Below, one piece after another: positions 17,869-26,136 of a stretch of 64,000 nt of DNA. The stretch comes from Bacteroidota bacterium. GTDB taxonomy: Bacteria; Bacteroidota; Bacteroidia; Palsa-965. The notes under the pieces were generated by a model. It did no database searches. It was not told the DNA's origin and worked only from the letters and a program-made list of their open reading frames with translations. Numbering within the stretch: position 1 is the first letter of the stretch; every line of letters starts with the position of its first letter. The stretch lies in the NCBI GenBank assembly GCA_020402865.1, contig JADBYT010000012.1, positions 86,359-150,358 on the forward strand, written 5' to 3'. The position numbers were made by a program, and so were the translations under genes.

Positions 17869-18887
17869 ACAGAAAAAGACTTTAGCACCTGCACCGTTTC
17901 ATCGAGCATCGCATCGTTAAAATCGAGGTGAGTTACAAAGCGAACGGTTTGCGGGCCGAACTGCACGGCTTTTATTCCCTGCTCTTCGAGGTATTGCAGA
18001 AATCCTCCCACGGGAAGATTATCGTGAAGGGAGAAAATTACGATGTTGGTTTCGGTGGGCAGCTGACTTTTCACATATGGAAGTGAAGCCAGCGTATCGG
18101 CCAGCACAGCAGCGCGGGCGTGGTCTTCGGCAAGCCGGGCTATATGATTATCGAGTGCATAAATTCCTGCCGCAGCCAGATAGCCGGCCTGCCGCATGCC
18201 CCCGCCAAACACTTTGCGCACACGCCGGGCCTGTGCTATAAAACTACGACTGCCCAGCAATACCGAGCCAGCCGGGGCGCCCAGTCCTTTTGAAAGACAC
18301 ACCGACACCGAATCAAAGCAGGCGCCGATTTGTAAAGCCGTTTGCCCCGATGCAATCAACGCATTAAAAATACGCGCTCCGTCGAGGTGGCAGGCGAGAT
18401 TGTGTTTTAGCGTAACGTCTCTGATTTGCCTAAGCGACGCAATATCGTAGTAGCTTCCGCCGGCCCGGTTCGCGGTGTTCTCAACAGACACCAGCCTGGT
18501 GCGGGCCAGCCAGTCGAAATTGCCGTTTACAGAGGCCTCTACCTGAGCAGCCGTCATACGCCCCCGGTTTCCCTCCACCAGCCGGGCCTGCACGCCCGAA
18601 TTGCGACTGATGCCTCCGCCTTCATAATGATAAATATGCGAATTCTGTTCGCATATCACTTCGTCGCCCGGACGGGTATGCACGTTGATGGCAATCTGGT
18701 TGGTCATCGTGCCCGAAGGGCAAAATAGTCCCGCTTCGTGACCGAAAAGCCCGGCCGCTTTAGCTTCCAGCGCATTCACGGCAGGATCCTCGCCAAACAC
18801 ATCATCCCCTACTTCGGCCTGAAACATGGCATCCAGCATACCGGCGGTGGGCCGCGTTACCGTATCACTTCGCAAGTCGATTATCAT
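17865..18887 (-). CDS. ltaE: Low-specificity L-threonine aldolase
   Basis: A PLP enzyme that splits L-threonine/L-allo-threonine into glycine and acetaldehyde. The N-terminus MIIDLRSDTVTRPTAGM is diagnostic. VGDDVFGEDP, the HLDGARIFNA motif (Asp169 contacts the PLP ring) and the Schiff-base lysine in SKGLGAPAGS (Lys200) are all present. The frame extends to 18953, but homologues start at MI(I)DLRSD. That ATG lies at 18887, 5 nt after a -7-like box. A YcxB-like gene is coupled downstream. Confidence 0.93.
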   Translation of the reverse strand: MIIDLRSDTVTRPTAGMLDAMFQAEVGDDVFGEDPAVNALEAKAAGLFGHEAGLFCPSGTMTNQIAINVHTRPGDEVICEQNSHIYHYEGGGISRNSGVQARLVEGNRGRMTAAQVEASVNGNFDWLARTRLVSVENTANRAGGSYYDIASLRQIRDVTLKHNLACHLDGARIFNALIASGQTALQIGACFDSVSVCLSKGLGAPAGSVLLGSRSFIAQARRVRKVFGGGMRQAGYLAAAGIYALDNHIARLAEDHARAAVLADTLASLPYVKSQLPTETNIVIFSLHDNLPVGGFLQYLEEQGIKAVQFGPQTVRFVTHLDFNDAMLDETVQVLKSFSV

Positions 18888-18892
18888 AGCTG

Positions 18893-18900
18893 CGAAAGTA
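18893..18900 (-). promoter_or_regulatory. TAnnTTTG-like box 5 nt before ltaE
   Basis: TACTTTCG on the minus strand (7 of 8 to TAnnTTTG), then CAGCT, then the ATG at 18887. It lies in the short divergent region shared with the subtilase gene. Confidence 0.35.
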
Positions 18901-18983
18901 CGATTTCGGCACGGCTTGAGGGAATTTTGCATATTTGTAGTTGAGCGACACACACCTTTTCTCCCATTCGCGCTTTACATACC

Positions 18984-20549
18984 ATGATAAAACGCCTACT
19001 CTTTTGCCTGCTTGCCATGCAGCCTGTGCTTTGTGCTGCACAGGATTACTGGTGGGTTTATTTCACCGACAAAAAAGCCTCAACGTTCAATCCGTACACT
19101 TACTTTGCTCCCGAAGCCATTGAACGACGGCAAAACCAGCACCTGCCCGTATGCGACTCGAGCGATTTCCCGGTATCAGGAATTTACCTCCGTCATGTGC
19201 AAGACCTGGTAATGCAAACAGGATATGCCTCGCGCTGGTTCAATGCGGTGAGCGTTCAGGCCACTTCCGCACAAGCCGAAAAGCTGCGCAGCCTGCCATT
19301 TGTGCGCAGCGTGGAACGGCATAGCAACTGGAACTGGACTGCGGCCACGGCCGACACCATCAGCGAATGGCCGTTTAAAGACGTGAAGCCTTCTGATCAT
19401 CTTCAGCCGCTTCAGGCGAAGTACTTTGCCGGCGGCGGATACAAAGCGAAAGGTATTGTAATTGCCGTGCTCGATGTGGGGTTTCATGGCACCGACAGGC
19501 ACGAGGCATTCAGGCATCTTTATTTCAACAACCGCGTGAAAGCCACGTTTGATTTTGTGGAGAACGACTGGAATGTATATGACAACCGCGAAGATCACGG
19601 CACCATGGTACTTTCCTGTCTGGCCGGGCAGTTTGGCGAATATCAGCTCGGCATGGCTACAGAAGCGACTTATCTGCTGGCCCGTATCTCGCGCGATTTT
19701 GGTAATCAATATCGTGGCGAGGAGCGTTGGATTGCTGCGATGGAATGGGCCGACCAGCAGGGCGCAAACATCATCAACACATCCGGCGGGCCCAATGAAG
19801 AAGCCTATTTCCGCGAACAAATTGACGGAAAAACAGCCATCATTACCCGCGCCGGAAACGTGGCTGCACGCAAAGGCATTCTGGTAGTAGCTGCGGCAGG
19901 CAACAACGGCGAATTTGAACGCGCATTTCTGCTTCCGCCTTCTGATGCCGACAGCGTGCTTACCGTTGCCGCCACCGACAACTCGGGTATGCATGCCGAA
20001 TACAGCGCAACCGGCCCTACCTGGGACTTCCGCCGCAAACCCGATCTCTGTGCGCCCGGCGATGCTCCGGTGGCCAACGGAAAAGGGAAATACTCGATGG
20101 TGCAAGGCACTTCATTTTCCTGCCCAATTGTGGCCGGTATGGCAGCCTGCTTTATGCAGAAATATCCGTCGGTTCCGGTTATGGGTGTCGCGGATTCGCT
20201 TCGTCAATCGTGCAACCGTTATCCATATTACGACTACATGCACGGATATGGCATGCCGCAGGCTGGCCGCTTTTTCGGAGCTCCCCCCGCTGCAGCTCCA
20301 TCCTGCTTCACCTTCGAGCGCGCAGGTGATTCACTCATGGTAAAACTCAGCGCAGGTGTGGTACCTGCTTTCGGCCAAACAGCTCCGCCGCTGTTTTACA
20401 ATCTTGAAGATGCCCGCGGTCGTATTTACGAGTACCATGTAATTCGTCCGGGAAGCGCCACACCAGTAATTATAAATGGTTCGCAGCGCGCCGCAGGCGG
20501 AAAAATAAATGTGTATTACGAAGGTTATTATGCCAGCTATGCGTTTTAA
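18984..20549 (+). CDS. Secreted subtilisin-like (S8) serine protease
   Basis: A 521-residue protein with a signal peptide (MIKRLLFCLLAMQPVLCAAQ). The propeptide-like region (about 21-150) includes an ARRQ-type ERRQNQ segment. The peptidase S8 triad is complete: Asp164 in IAVLDVGFHG, His205 in REDHGTMV, Ser377 in VQGTSFSCP. The oxyanion asparagine lies in AAAGNNG (about 305-309). The ~125-residue tail is beta-rich and lacks a recognisable T9SS sorting motif. Location is probably periplasmic or secreted. The following gene starts inside its last codons. Confidence 0.9.
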   Translation: MIKRLLFCLLAMQPVLCAAQDYWWVYFTDKKASTFNPYTYFAPEAIERRQNQHLPVCDSSDFPVSGIYLRHVQDLVMQTGYASRWFNAVSVQATSAQAEKLRSLPFVRSVERHSNWNWTAATADTISEWPFKDVKPSDHLQPLQAKYFAGGGYKAKGIVIAVLDVGFHGTDRHEAFRHLYFNNRVKATFDFVENDWNVYDNREDHGTMVLSCLAGQFGEYQLGMATEATYLLARISRDFGNQYRGEERWIAAMEWADQQGANIINTSGGPNEEAYFREQIDGKTAIITRAGNVAARKGILVVAAAGNNGEFERAFLLPPSDADSVLTVAATDNSGMHAEYSATGPTWDFRRKPDLCAPGDAPVANGKGKYSMVQGTSFSCPIVAGMAACFMQKYPSVPVMGVADSLRQSCNRYPYYDYMHGYGMPQAGRFFGAPPAAAPSCFTFERAGDSLMVKLSAGVVPAFGQTAPPLFYNLEDARGRIYEYHVIRPGSATPVIINGSQRAAGGKINVYYEGYYASYAF

Positions 20550-21264
20550 GTTTCTGCTCCTTCTGCTTGTATGCAGCGCAACCGGTTATGCGCAAAATAT
20601 TCATGTGCGTGTAGATACCACACAGCAGATTCCCCGCGTTGGCCCTAACCGGCTTTTTCACTACGACCTTTGCCTTGGCATAGGTATTATTGCCGGCCCC
20701 GAACAGAACGGAGCCGCTATTAACTGGTGGTCAAGCTCCGTTTCGTTTTCGGCAAGAGGCAAATTAAAACTCTGGTCGTGGGAGTCACTTGTTCTTGACC
20801 TGGGCTATCGTTACGACCGTTACAGCCTTAATCAGAAAAAAGCAAAACGTTTACCGGTTGATCCCCTGGCGCATCAGCGCGAAAGGATTTCAGTAAGCAA
20901 TGTTTCAGCGGCCTTCTGCAACCGCATCAGTCTTGGACGGCATGGCAATGTACAGGGAAGGTTTATTGATGCGGGCGTGTATGCCGACTGGGCGTTCCGT
21001 GGCAGCAATGTGTATCTCGATCAGTTTTTTGATTCGAATTCACCTGCGGGAAGAGCACGTATTAAAACCAAACTCACCCGCCTGAATTATATTGAGCCGG
21101 TCAATTACGGGCTCGTGTTTCGAGTGGGCAGCGATAATGCCGCAATGTTCGGGCAGTGGCGTCTCAATGAACTCATCAAAGACAGTGCTGACCGCAACTA
21201 TCCCGATTTGCCACAACTCATCTTCGGGGTGCAGCTTACCGGCTGGCTTTCGGGAAAATACTAA
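20530..21264 (+). CDS. Secreted or outer-membrane beta-rich protein, unknown function
   Basis: A protein of about 244 residues with a signal peptide (MRFKFLLLLLVCSATGYAQ). The rest has alternating polar/aromatic strands (LVLDLGYRYDRYSLNQKKA; FIDAGVYADWAFRGSNVYL), suggesting a small outer-membrane barrel. I recognise no named family. The start overlaps the protease gene by about 20 bp. ATG 20530 follows an AAGG at suitable distance, and ATG 20539 is the alternative. Co-translation with the subtilase suggests a shared role at the cell surface. Confidence 0.65.
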   Translation: MPAMRFKFLLLLLVCSATGYAQNIHVRVDTTQQIPRVGPNRLFHYDLCLGIGIIAGPEQNGAAINWWSSSVSFSARGKLKLWSWESLVLDLGYRYDRYSLNQKKAKRLPVDPLAHQRERISVSNVSAAFCNRISLGRHGNVQGRFIDAGVYADWAFRGSNVYLDQFFDSNSPAGRARIKTKLTRLNYIEPVNYGLVFRVGSDNAAMFGQWRLNELIKDSADRNYPDLPQLIFGVQLTGWLSGKY

Positions 21265-21286
21265 AGCCTGATTAAAAGTGCTTATT

Positions 21287-21310
21287 TTTCGATGTAATTC
21301 TCCATCGAAA
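21287..21310 (+). terminator. Hairpin between the beta-rich gene and acyl-CoA synthetase
   Basis: TTTCGATG (21287-21294) pairs with CATCGAAA (21303-21310) across an 8-nt loop. No long U-run follows, so termination is uncertain. Confidence 0.3.
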
Positions 21311-21375
21311 TCTTATCTTAACCTTCCAATAAACAAAACCGGCTTCCTTCCAGGAAACCGATATAAATTGATCGT

Positions 21376-23160
21376 ATGGAAGTAACCCGCGTATTTGAAC
21401 TTCTTGAAAACTATCAGTCGTTAGTAAGCGACAAACCCGATGCGCTTGCCGGCAAGGTGAATGGGCAATGGGTAAAGTACAGTCTGAAAGATTTCGTCAG
21501 ACTCTCGTATGAACTTGCGGCGGGTCTTATCGAAGCCGGCATAAAGCCTGGCGATAGAATCGGCCTCATTTCCAATAACCGGCCGGAGTGGAACATCAGC
21601 GATTTCGGTGCACAACTTGCCGGTGCGGTTTCAGTTCCGGTTTATCCGACAGTTTCTGATAGTGATTTGAAATTTATTTTCAACGACTCGGGAGTTTCCA
21701 TGGTATTGCTTTCCTCACAGGATCTGGTAGAGAAAGTAAAAGCAGCCACTACTGATTTGCCGGGCTTTAAAGGCATTTACAGTTTCGAAAAAACAGAAGG
21801 TGTTCCGCACTGGTCGGAACTCACAAACGCAGGTGCCAAAACACCGCATAAAGAGACAATCGAGCAGATCAAGAAAAATACCCAAACAGATGATTTGCTC
21901 ACATTACTTTACACTTCGGGCACCACCGGTACACCCAAAGGTGTAATGCTTACACACCGCAACTTATCGAGTAACTTCACAACACTTTGCAACCTTCCTC
22001 CGGTTGATTCATCGTGCCGTGCGCTGAGCTTCCTTCCACTCAATCATTCCTACGAACGCATTATTGTGTACGTCTATATACTCAAGGGTGTATCTATTTA
22101 TTATGCCGAAAGTCTGGAAACAATCGGCGACAATATGCGCGAGATAAAACCGCATATTTTCAGTTGTGTACCTCGTTTACTTGAAAAAGTATATGACCGT
22201 ATTGTGAATAAAGGCGCCGAGCTGACCGGCATTAAACGAAAGCTGTTTTTCTGGGCCATTTCACTGGGCGAGAAATACGACAACCGTGAAGGCGTAAACA
22301 GCTGGTTTTACAAACGCCAGCTGGCACTTGCCTCCAAACTTATTTTCAGCAAATGGCGTGAGGCACTGGGCGGCAATGTACGTGGCGCCATTTCGGGTGG
22401 TGCGGCACTTAATCCGAGGCTTGCACGTATTTTCTGGGCCGCCGGTATTCCGGTACTCGAAGGTTACGGCCTAACCGAAACATCACCTGTAATTGCGGTA
22501 AACAATTTCGAACCCAACAGCGTGCGCTTTGGCACAGTTGGCCCTGTTATTAATGGCGTGGAAGTAAAAATTGCCGAAGACGGCGAAATTCTATGCAAAG
22601 GGCCCAACGTAATGAAAGGCTACTACAACCGGCCCGATGCTACCGCCGAAGTAATTGACAGCGAAGGCTGGTTCCATACCGGCGATATCGGCCATCTTGA
22701 AGAAGGGCGCTTCCTGAAAATTACCGACCGGAAAAAAGAAATTTTCAAAACTTCGGGTGGAAAATACATTGCCCCGCAGGCACTCGAAAACCGCCTCAAA
22801 ACATCGCGCTTCATTGAGCAGTCGATGGTAATTGGTGAAAACCGCAAGTACCCGGCCGCTCTTGTGGTGCCCGCATTCGCATTTCTGCGCGACTGGGCAG
22901 CACGCAAGAACATTAAACTGCCCGAAGAAAATGCGGCTATTATTGAAATGCCCGAAGTGCGCAACCGCCTCGATGCCGAAGTGGACGCACTGAACAAGGA
23001 GCTTGCACAATACGAGCGTATTAAACGCATTATTCTGCTGCCCGCAGAGTGGAGCGTAGCCGGTGGCGAACTCACGCCAAAACTCAGTTTACGCCGTAAA
23101 ATCATATACAAAGCCAACGAGGATAAAATTGAAAAACTCTACGGCAGCGATAATGATTAA
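21376..23160 (+). CDS. Long-chain fatty-acid--CoA ligase (AMP-forming)
   Basis: A 594-residue member of the ANL superfamily that activates fatty acids to acyl-CoA through an acyl-adenylate. The P-loop-like YTSGTTGTPKGVMLTHRNL begins at about residue 179. Further motifs are EGYGLTETSPVIAVN, GWFHTGDIGHLEEG, and ITDRKKEIFKTSGGKYIAPQ with the catalytic-lysine region LTPKLSLRRK near the C-terminus. It is soluble and likely membrane-associated. It is a single-gene unit followed by a good terminator. FadD/FAA1-type chain-length preference cannot be fixed. Confidence 0.92.
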   Translation: MEVTRVFELLENYQSLVSDKPDALAGKVNGQWVKYSLKDFVRLSYELAAGLIEAGIKPGDRIGLISNNRPEWNISDFGAQLAGAVSVPVYPTVSDSDLKFIFNDSGVSMVLLSSQDLVEKVKAATTDLPGFKGIYSFEKTEGVPHWSELTNAGAKTPHKETIEQIKKNTQTDDLLTLLYTSGTTGTPKGVMLTHRNLSSNFTTLCNLPPVDSSCRALSFLPLNHSYERIIVYVYILKGVSIYYAESLETIGDNMREIKPHIFSCVPRLLEKVYDRIVNKGAELTGIKRKLFFWAISLGEKYDNREGVNSWFYKRQLALASKLIFSKWREALGGNVRGAISGGAALNPRLARIFWAAGIPVLEGYGLTETSPVIAVNNFEPNSVRFGTVGPVINGVEVKIAEDGEILCKGPNVMKGYYNRPDATAEVIDSEGWFHTGDIGHLEEGRFLKITDRKKEIFKTSGGKYIAPQALENRLKTSRFIEQSMVIGENRKYPAALVVPAFAFLRDWAARKNIKLPEENAAIIEMPEVRNRLDAEVDALNKELAQYERIKRIILLPAEWSVAGGELTPKLSLRRKIIYKANEDKIEKLYGSDND

Positions 23161-23164
23161 TAAG

Positions 23165-23194
23165 AAGTCCGGCACCTGACAAAGAGCCGGACTT
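23165..23194 (+). terminator. Terminator after acyl-CoA ligase
   Basis: AAGTCCGGC (23165-23173) and GCCGGACTT (23186-23194) form a perfect 9-bp stem followed by TTCATTTT. It starts 4 nt after the stop codon. Confidence 0.7.
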
Positions 23195-23199
23195 TCATT

Positions 23200-24102
23200 T
23201 TAAAACAACGTGGGCTGCTGCTCGTTGAGAAAGCGGCAGGGACTGAGCTGAATACCGGGCAAGGCATTCAGCTGCTCAGCGGCATACTTCACCAAATGCG
23301 GCATTTGCGCATGCGTGGGGCTATGTACAAAAAAGTAAAATGTTTCGAGCCCCTGCTGCTGCCATGCGGCAAGCTGAGAAGCCCACTGCTGCATGCGCGG
23401 ATAATCGGTAGGATGTAAATCGTTTGCTGTAAAACGGATAAATGCAGTAGTAGTTGTAAGGCGCTGATGCAATACGTCGCGCCTTCCGGCTGTATCGGTA
23501 ATAACCACGGTTACTTGCAATTCTTCAAGCAAACTGCATACTTCATCAAACGCATTCCCTCTAAACCAGTTTTCCTCCCTGAATTCCACAGCAAGTGGAA
23601 TTTCGCGCGGGAAATTTTCGAGGTATTCGCGCAAGAGCGAAAAACGCTGCGGACCAAAATGTGGAGGAAGCTGCAGAAATGCAGTCCCGAGTTTGCGGCC
23701 AAATTCCATTGCGGCCAGACAAAAAGTTTCTGTTAAAGCCTCACACGCAAGCAGCTGACGGGTATGGCTTATTTCCTGCGGAATTTTTGGACAAAAACGG
23801 AATGTATCGGGCACAGCTTCAGACCAGTTACGCACCGTTTGCGGGGCAGGGATACGGTAATACGTACTGTTTAATTCGATGCTGTTAAACTGTGTGCCGT
23901 AGAATTTCAGAAAATCCTTCTCCTTTGCATTCGCAGGATAAATCATCCCCGTCCAGTTCTTCTCGCCCCACACCGGGCATCCCAGCCATGCTTCCAGCTG
24001 ATGAAAACTGCTTTTGCTGTTCAGCAATACCGCATTGTGCGCCTCATCGGGCGGCAACGAAAAGTTTACCTGCGAAAGATCAGAAAGGCGACCAAAATCC
24101 AT
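23200..24102 (-). CDS. DUF72 (YecE-like) protein
   Basis: A 300-residue protein of the DUF72 TIM-barrel-like family. Seen: LGCPVWGEKNWTGMIYP, FNSIELNSTYYRIPAPQTVR and FRFCPKIPQEISHTRQL near the N-terminus, AFLQLPPHFGP and PLAVEFREENWF in the middle, and YFFVHSPTHAQMPHLVKYA near the end. These match YecE-type proteins, whose biochemical role is not established. No signal peptide is present. It is convergent with the acyl-CoA ligase and divergent from the small lipoprotein gene. Confidence 0.85.
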   Translation of the reverse strand: MDFGRLSDLSQVNFSLPPDEAHNAVLLNSKSSFHQLEAWLGCPVWGEKNWTGMIYPANAKEKDFLKFYGTQFNSIELNSTYYRIPAPQTVRNWSEAVPDTFRFCPKIPQEISHTRQLLACEALTETFCLAAMEFGRKLGTAFLQLPPHFGPQRFSLLREYLENFPREIPLAVEFREENWFRGNAFDEVCSLLEELQVTVVITDTAGRRDVLHQRLTTTTAFIRFTANDLHPTDYPRMQQWASQLAAWQQQGLETFYFFVHSPTHAQMPHLVKYAAEQLNALPGIQLSPCRFLNEQQPTLF

Positions 24103-24178
24103 AGCGATGCAGCTTACGAAGATAACAGACAGAATTGCTTTTTGTGCTGAATATAACGCCGCAGTGCATCAACAAAAC

Positions 24179-24186
24179 TATATTTG
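24179..24186 (+). promoter_or_regulatory. Perfect TAnnTTTG box before the metal-binding lipoprotein gene
   Basis: TATATTTG lies 15 nt before the ATG at 24202. No clear TTTG was found at -33. Confidence 0.4.
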
Positions 24187-24201
24187 CAGATAGAATTTAC
24201 A

Positions 24202-24375
24202 ATGATGAAAAAACTTTTTACCGCTGCCACGCTGCTTTTGCTGCTTGCCTCCTGTTCATCGGCCAATCAAAAAACCGTGTATGCCTGTCCGATGGAATGC
24301 GAAGGCACAAAGGTGTATGAAAAGCCCGGCCAGTGTCCGGTTTGCGAAATGGATCTTGAAGCAAAAAAGCAATAA
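24202..24375 (+). CDS. Minimal heavy-metal-binding-domain lipoprotein
   Basis: A 57-residue lipoprotein: signal MKKLFTAATLLLLLASC with lipobox LASC, then a single heavy-metal-binding domain, YACPMECEGTKVYEKPGQ followed by CPVCEMDLE. The Cys/Met pattern is that of the domain found at the N-terminus of CusB-type efflux adaptors and some P-type ATPases (usually CPMHP...CPxCGM). Here the His-Pro of the first motif is replaced by Glu-Cys. It is likely a stand-alone periplasmic copper/zinc-binding protein. The start at the first of two adjacent ATGs gives a clean signal. A strong terminator follows. Confidence 0.8.
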   Translation: MMKKLFTAATLLLLLASCSSANQKTVYACPMECEGTKVYEKPGQCPVCEMDLEAKKQ

Positions 24376-24395
24376 CTGGTATTTTATAAATAAGT

Positions 24396-24442
24396 AAAGA
24401 CCGTCCCGAAGTGTGCGTACACAGCACTTCCGGACGGTCTTT
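24396..24442 (+). terminator. Strong hairpin after the metal-binding lipoprotein gene
   Basis: AAAGACCGTCCCGAAGTG (24396-24413) pairs with CACTTCCGGACGGTCTTT (24425-24442), 18-bp arms with one mismatch and an 11-nt loop, ending in U residues. It could act in both directions. Confidence 0.75.
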
Positions 24443-24540
24443 CGCGCTCAGTATGGCAGCTTACTGAGTGGCAGCGGAGGTTATCTCACACAGATGAAAC
24501 AACCGCCACGTGCGTGGCGAGACTATGAATACACCCAATG

Positions 24541-24780
24541 TTACTTTTTGGGTGTAGCTACGGCAGCAGGGCGTGCTGTTCGCGCAGGCTGAACTTTGGC
24601 CTTACGAACAACGCCTGACCGGGTTTTGAAGCTGGTGGTGGATTTCGACACCGCTGCTTTGGGCGCAGTATGCGGATGCGGGTTCGGGCAAACAGTGCCG
24701 GTTTGTTTGGGCGGATCCTGTGCAAACACAGCCGCTGAAAACAGCAGGCCAAAACCGAGAAGAAACAGTGACTTTTTCAT
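24541..24780 (-). CDS. Small basic secreted protein, unknown function
   Basis: A 79-residue protein with a good signal peptide (MKKSLFLLGFGLLFSAAVFA, cleavage near AQ). The mature ~58 residues are low-complexity, rich in Pro, Thr, Ala, Lys and Arg (VRKAKVQPARTARPAAVA), with one Cys. No family is recognised. It is divergent from the MFS gene with about 75 bp between start codons. Confidence 0.55.
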   Translation of the reverse strand: MKKSLFLLGFGLLFSAAVFAQDPPKQTGTVCPNPHPHTAPKAAVSKSTTSFKTRSGVVRKAKVQPARTARPAAVATPKK

Positions 24781-24855
24781 GTTCTGTATTTTTTACAGAC
24801 ATTGGTACTCCAATTCCAATGCCAAACTTATTGCTGGTATCACAATTTACAACAA

Positions 24856-26094
24856 ATGCGCAGCTGGCTCACAAAAACGGTACTCATTCTTTCCCTGGTA
24901 AGCCTGCTTAACGACGCAGCGAGCGAACTGTTGTTTCCGGTGCTGCCGATGTGGATGAAACAGGCCGGCTACGGTTTGCTGTGGATTGGTATTGCCGAAG
25001 GTATTGCAGAAGCGGTGGCCGGTTTAACCAAAGGCTGGTTCGGGCAATGGTCAGACAGGCGCGGCGAGCGATTGCCGTTTGTACGCTTGGGCTACCTGCT
25101 CAGCGCACTGGCCAAGCCACTGCTTCCACTCATTGCCTCAGCGCCCTGGGTTGTTTTTATGCGCAGCAGCGATCGTCTTGGTAAAGGCCTGCGCTCGGGT
25201 GCACGTGATGCTTTACTTTCGCAACAATCGGCTCCCGAAGAGCGCGGACGGGTGTTTGGTTTTCATCGCTCTATGGATACGCTGGGCGCGGTAATTGGTC
25301 CGCTGCTGGCGCTGCTCTGGATCTGGCTGCATCCCGGCCAGTCTTACACCACGCTTTTTATGCTGGCTTTAATTCCGGGTTTGCTGAGTGTATTGTTGCT
25401 GCTGTTTCTGAAAGAGAAAAAAACAGAAGCTGTAAGCAGCAAGCCACCACCATTCTGGGCGGCATTCAGCTACTGGAAGCAGGCACAACCGGCCTATAAA
25501 AAGCTAACGGTGTGGCTTGTACTGTTTGCATTGTTCAACAGCTCCGATATGTTTCTGCTGCTGCTTGCACACGAAGTATTGCCCGAAAAGCTGCACCTGT
25601 TTGGCCAAACGTTTACTGCCGATTTTGGCGTAGTGGGGCTGTACATTTTCTACAACCTCGTGTATTCAGCAATGGCTTATCCGGCAGGCTGGCTGAGCGA
25701 CAAATTCCATCCGCGTATGATGCTTTACACCGGCCTGGCTGCCTTTGCCATTACTTACGCAGGTATGGGCTGGATGAGTATTCAGGAAAATGCACCGCTT
25801 GCACTTTTGCCGGTGCTGTTTTTCGTATATGGTTTTTACACGGCCTGCACCGATGGGGTAAGTAAGGCGTGGACAAGCACACTATGCGGCAAAAACGAAA
25901 AAGCCAGCGCACTCGGGCTTCAGGCAGGGCTTAACAGTTTGGCTTTGCTGGTGGCCAGTTCAGCCGCAGGGCTGATATGGTCAACGGCTGGTGCGGCTTA
26001 TGTGTTCTGGCCGGCGGCGGCGGCGGCTCTCATTTGCATTGCCGGATTGCATTTCGCTCGAATTTCTCGCAGTGCAGATACCTCAAAAAACTAA
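24856..26094 (+). CDS. MFS transporter (drug/metabolite efflux type)
   Basis: A 412-residue, 12-helix major facilitator. Seen: LVSLLNDAASELLFPVLPMW in helix 1, the loop 2-3 motif GQWSDRRGERLPFVRLGYLL, and DRLGKGLRSGARDALLSQQS, typical of the YfkF/UhpC-like MFS branch common in Bacteroidota and Proteobacteria. The substrate is unknown. The frame extends to 24802, but the ATG at 24856 starts just before helix 1. Its stop codon lies inside a bidirectional terminator. Confidence 0.8.
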   Translation: MRSWLTKTVLILSLVSLLNDAASELLFPVLPMWMKQAGYGLLWIGIAEGIAEAVAGLTKGWFGQWSDRRGERLPFVRLGYLLSALAKPLLPLIASAPWVVFMRSSDRLGKGLRSGARDALLSQQSAPEERGRVFGFHRSMDTLGAVIGPLLALLWIWLHPGQSYTTLFMLALIPGLLSVLLLLFLKEKKTEAVSSKPPPFWAAFSYWKQAQPAYKKLTVWLVLFALFNSSDMFLLLLAHEVLPEKLHLFGQTFTADFGVVGLYIFYNLVYSAMAYPAGWLSDKFHPRMMLYTGLAAFAITYAGMGWMSIQENAPLALLPVLFFVYGFYTACTDGVSKAWTSTLCGKNEKASALGLQAGLNSLALLVASSAAGLIWSTAGAAYVFWPAAAAALICIAGLHFARISRSADTSKN

Positions 26095-26115
26095 AGCCGG
26101 AATATTTCCGGCTTT
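26092..26115. terminator. Bidirectional terminator between convergent genes
   Basis: AAAGCCGGAA (26093-26102) and TTCCGGCTTT (26106-26115) form a perfect 10-bp stem with a 3-nt loop and A/T-rich flanks on both sides. The TAA of the MFS gene forms its left edge. The gene at 26137 ends on the other side. Confidence 0.8.
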
Positions 26116-26136
26116 AGTTTATCTGCTCGCAATAAT

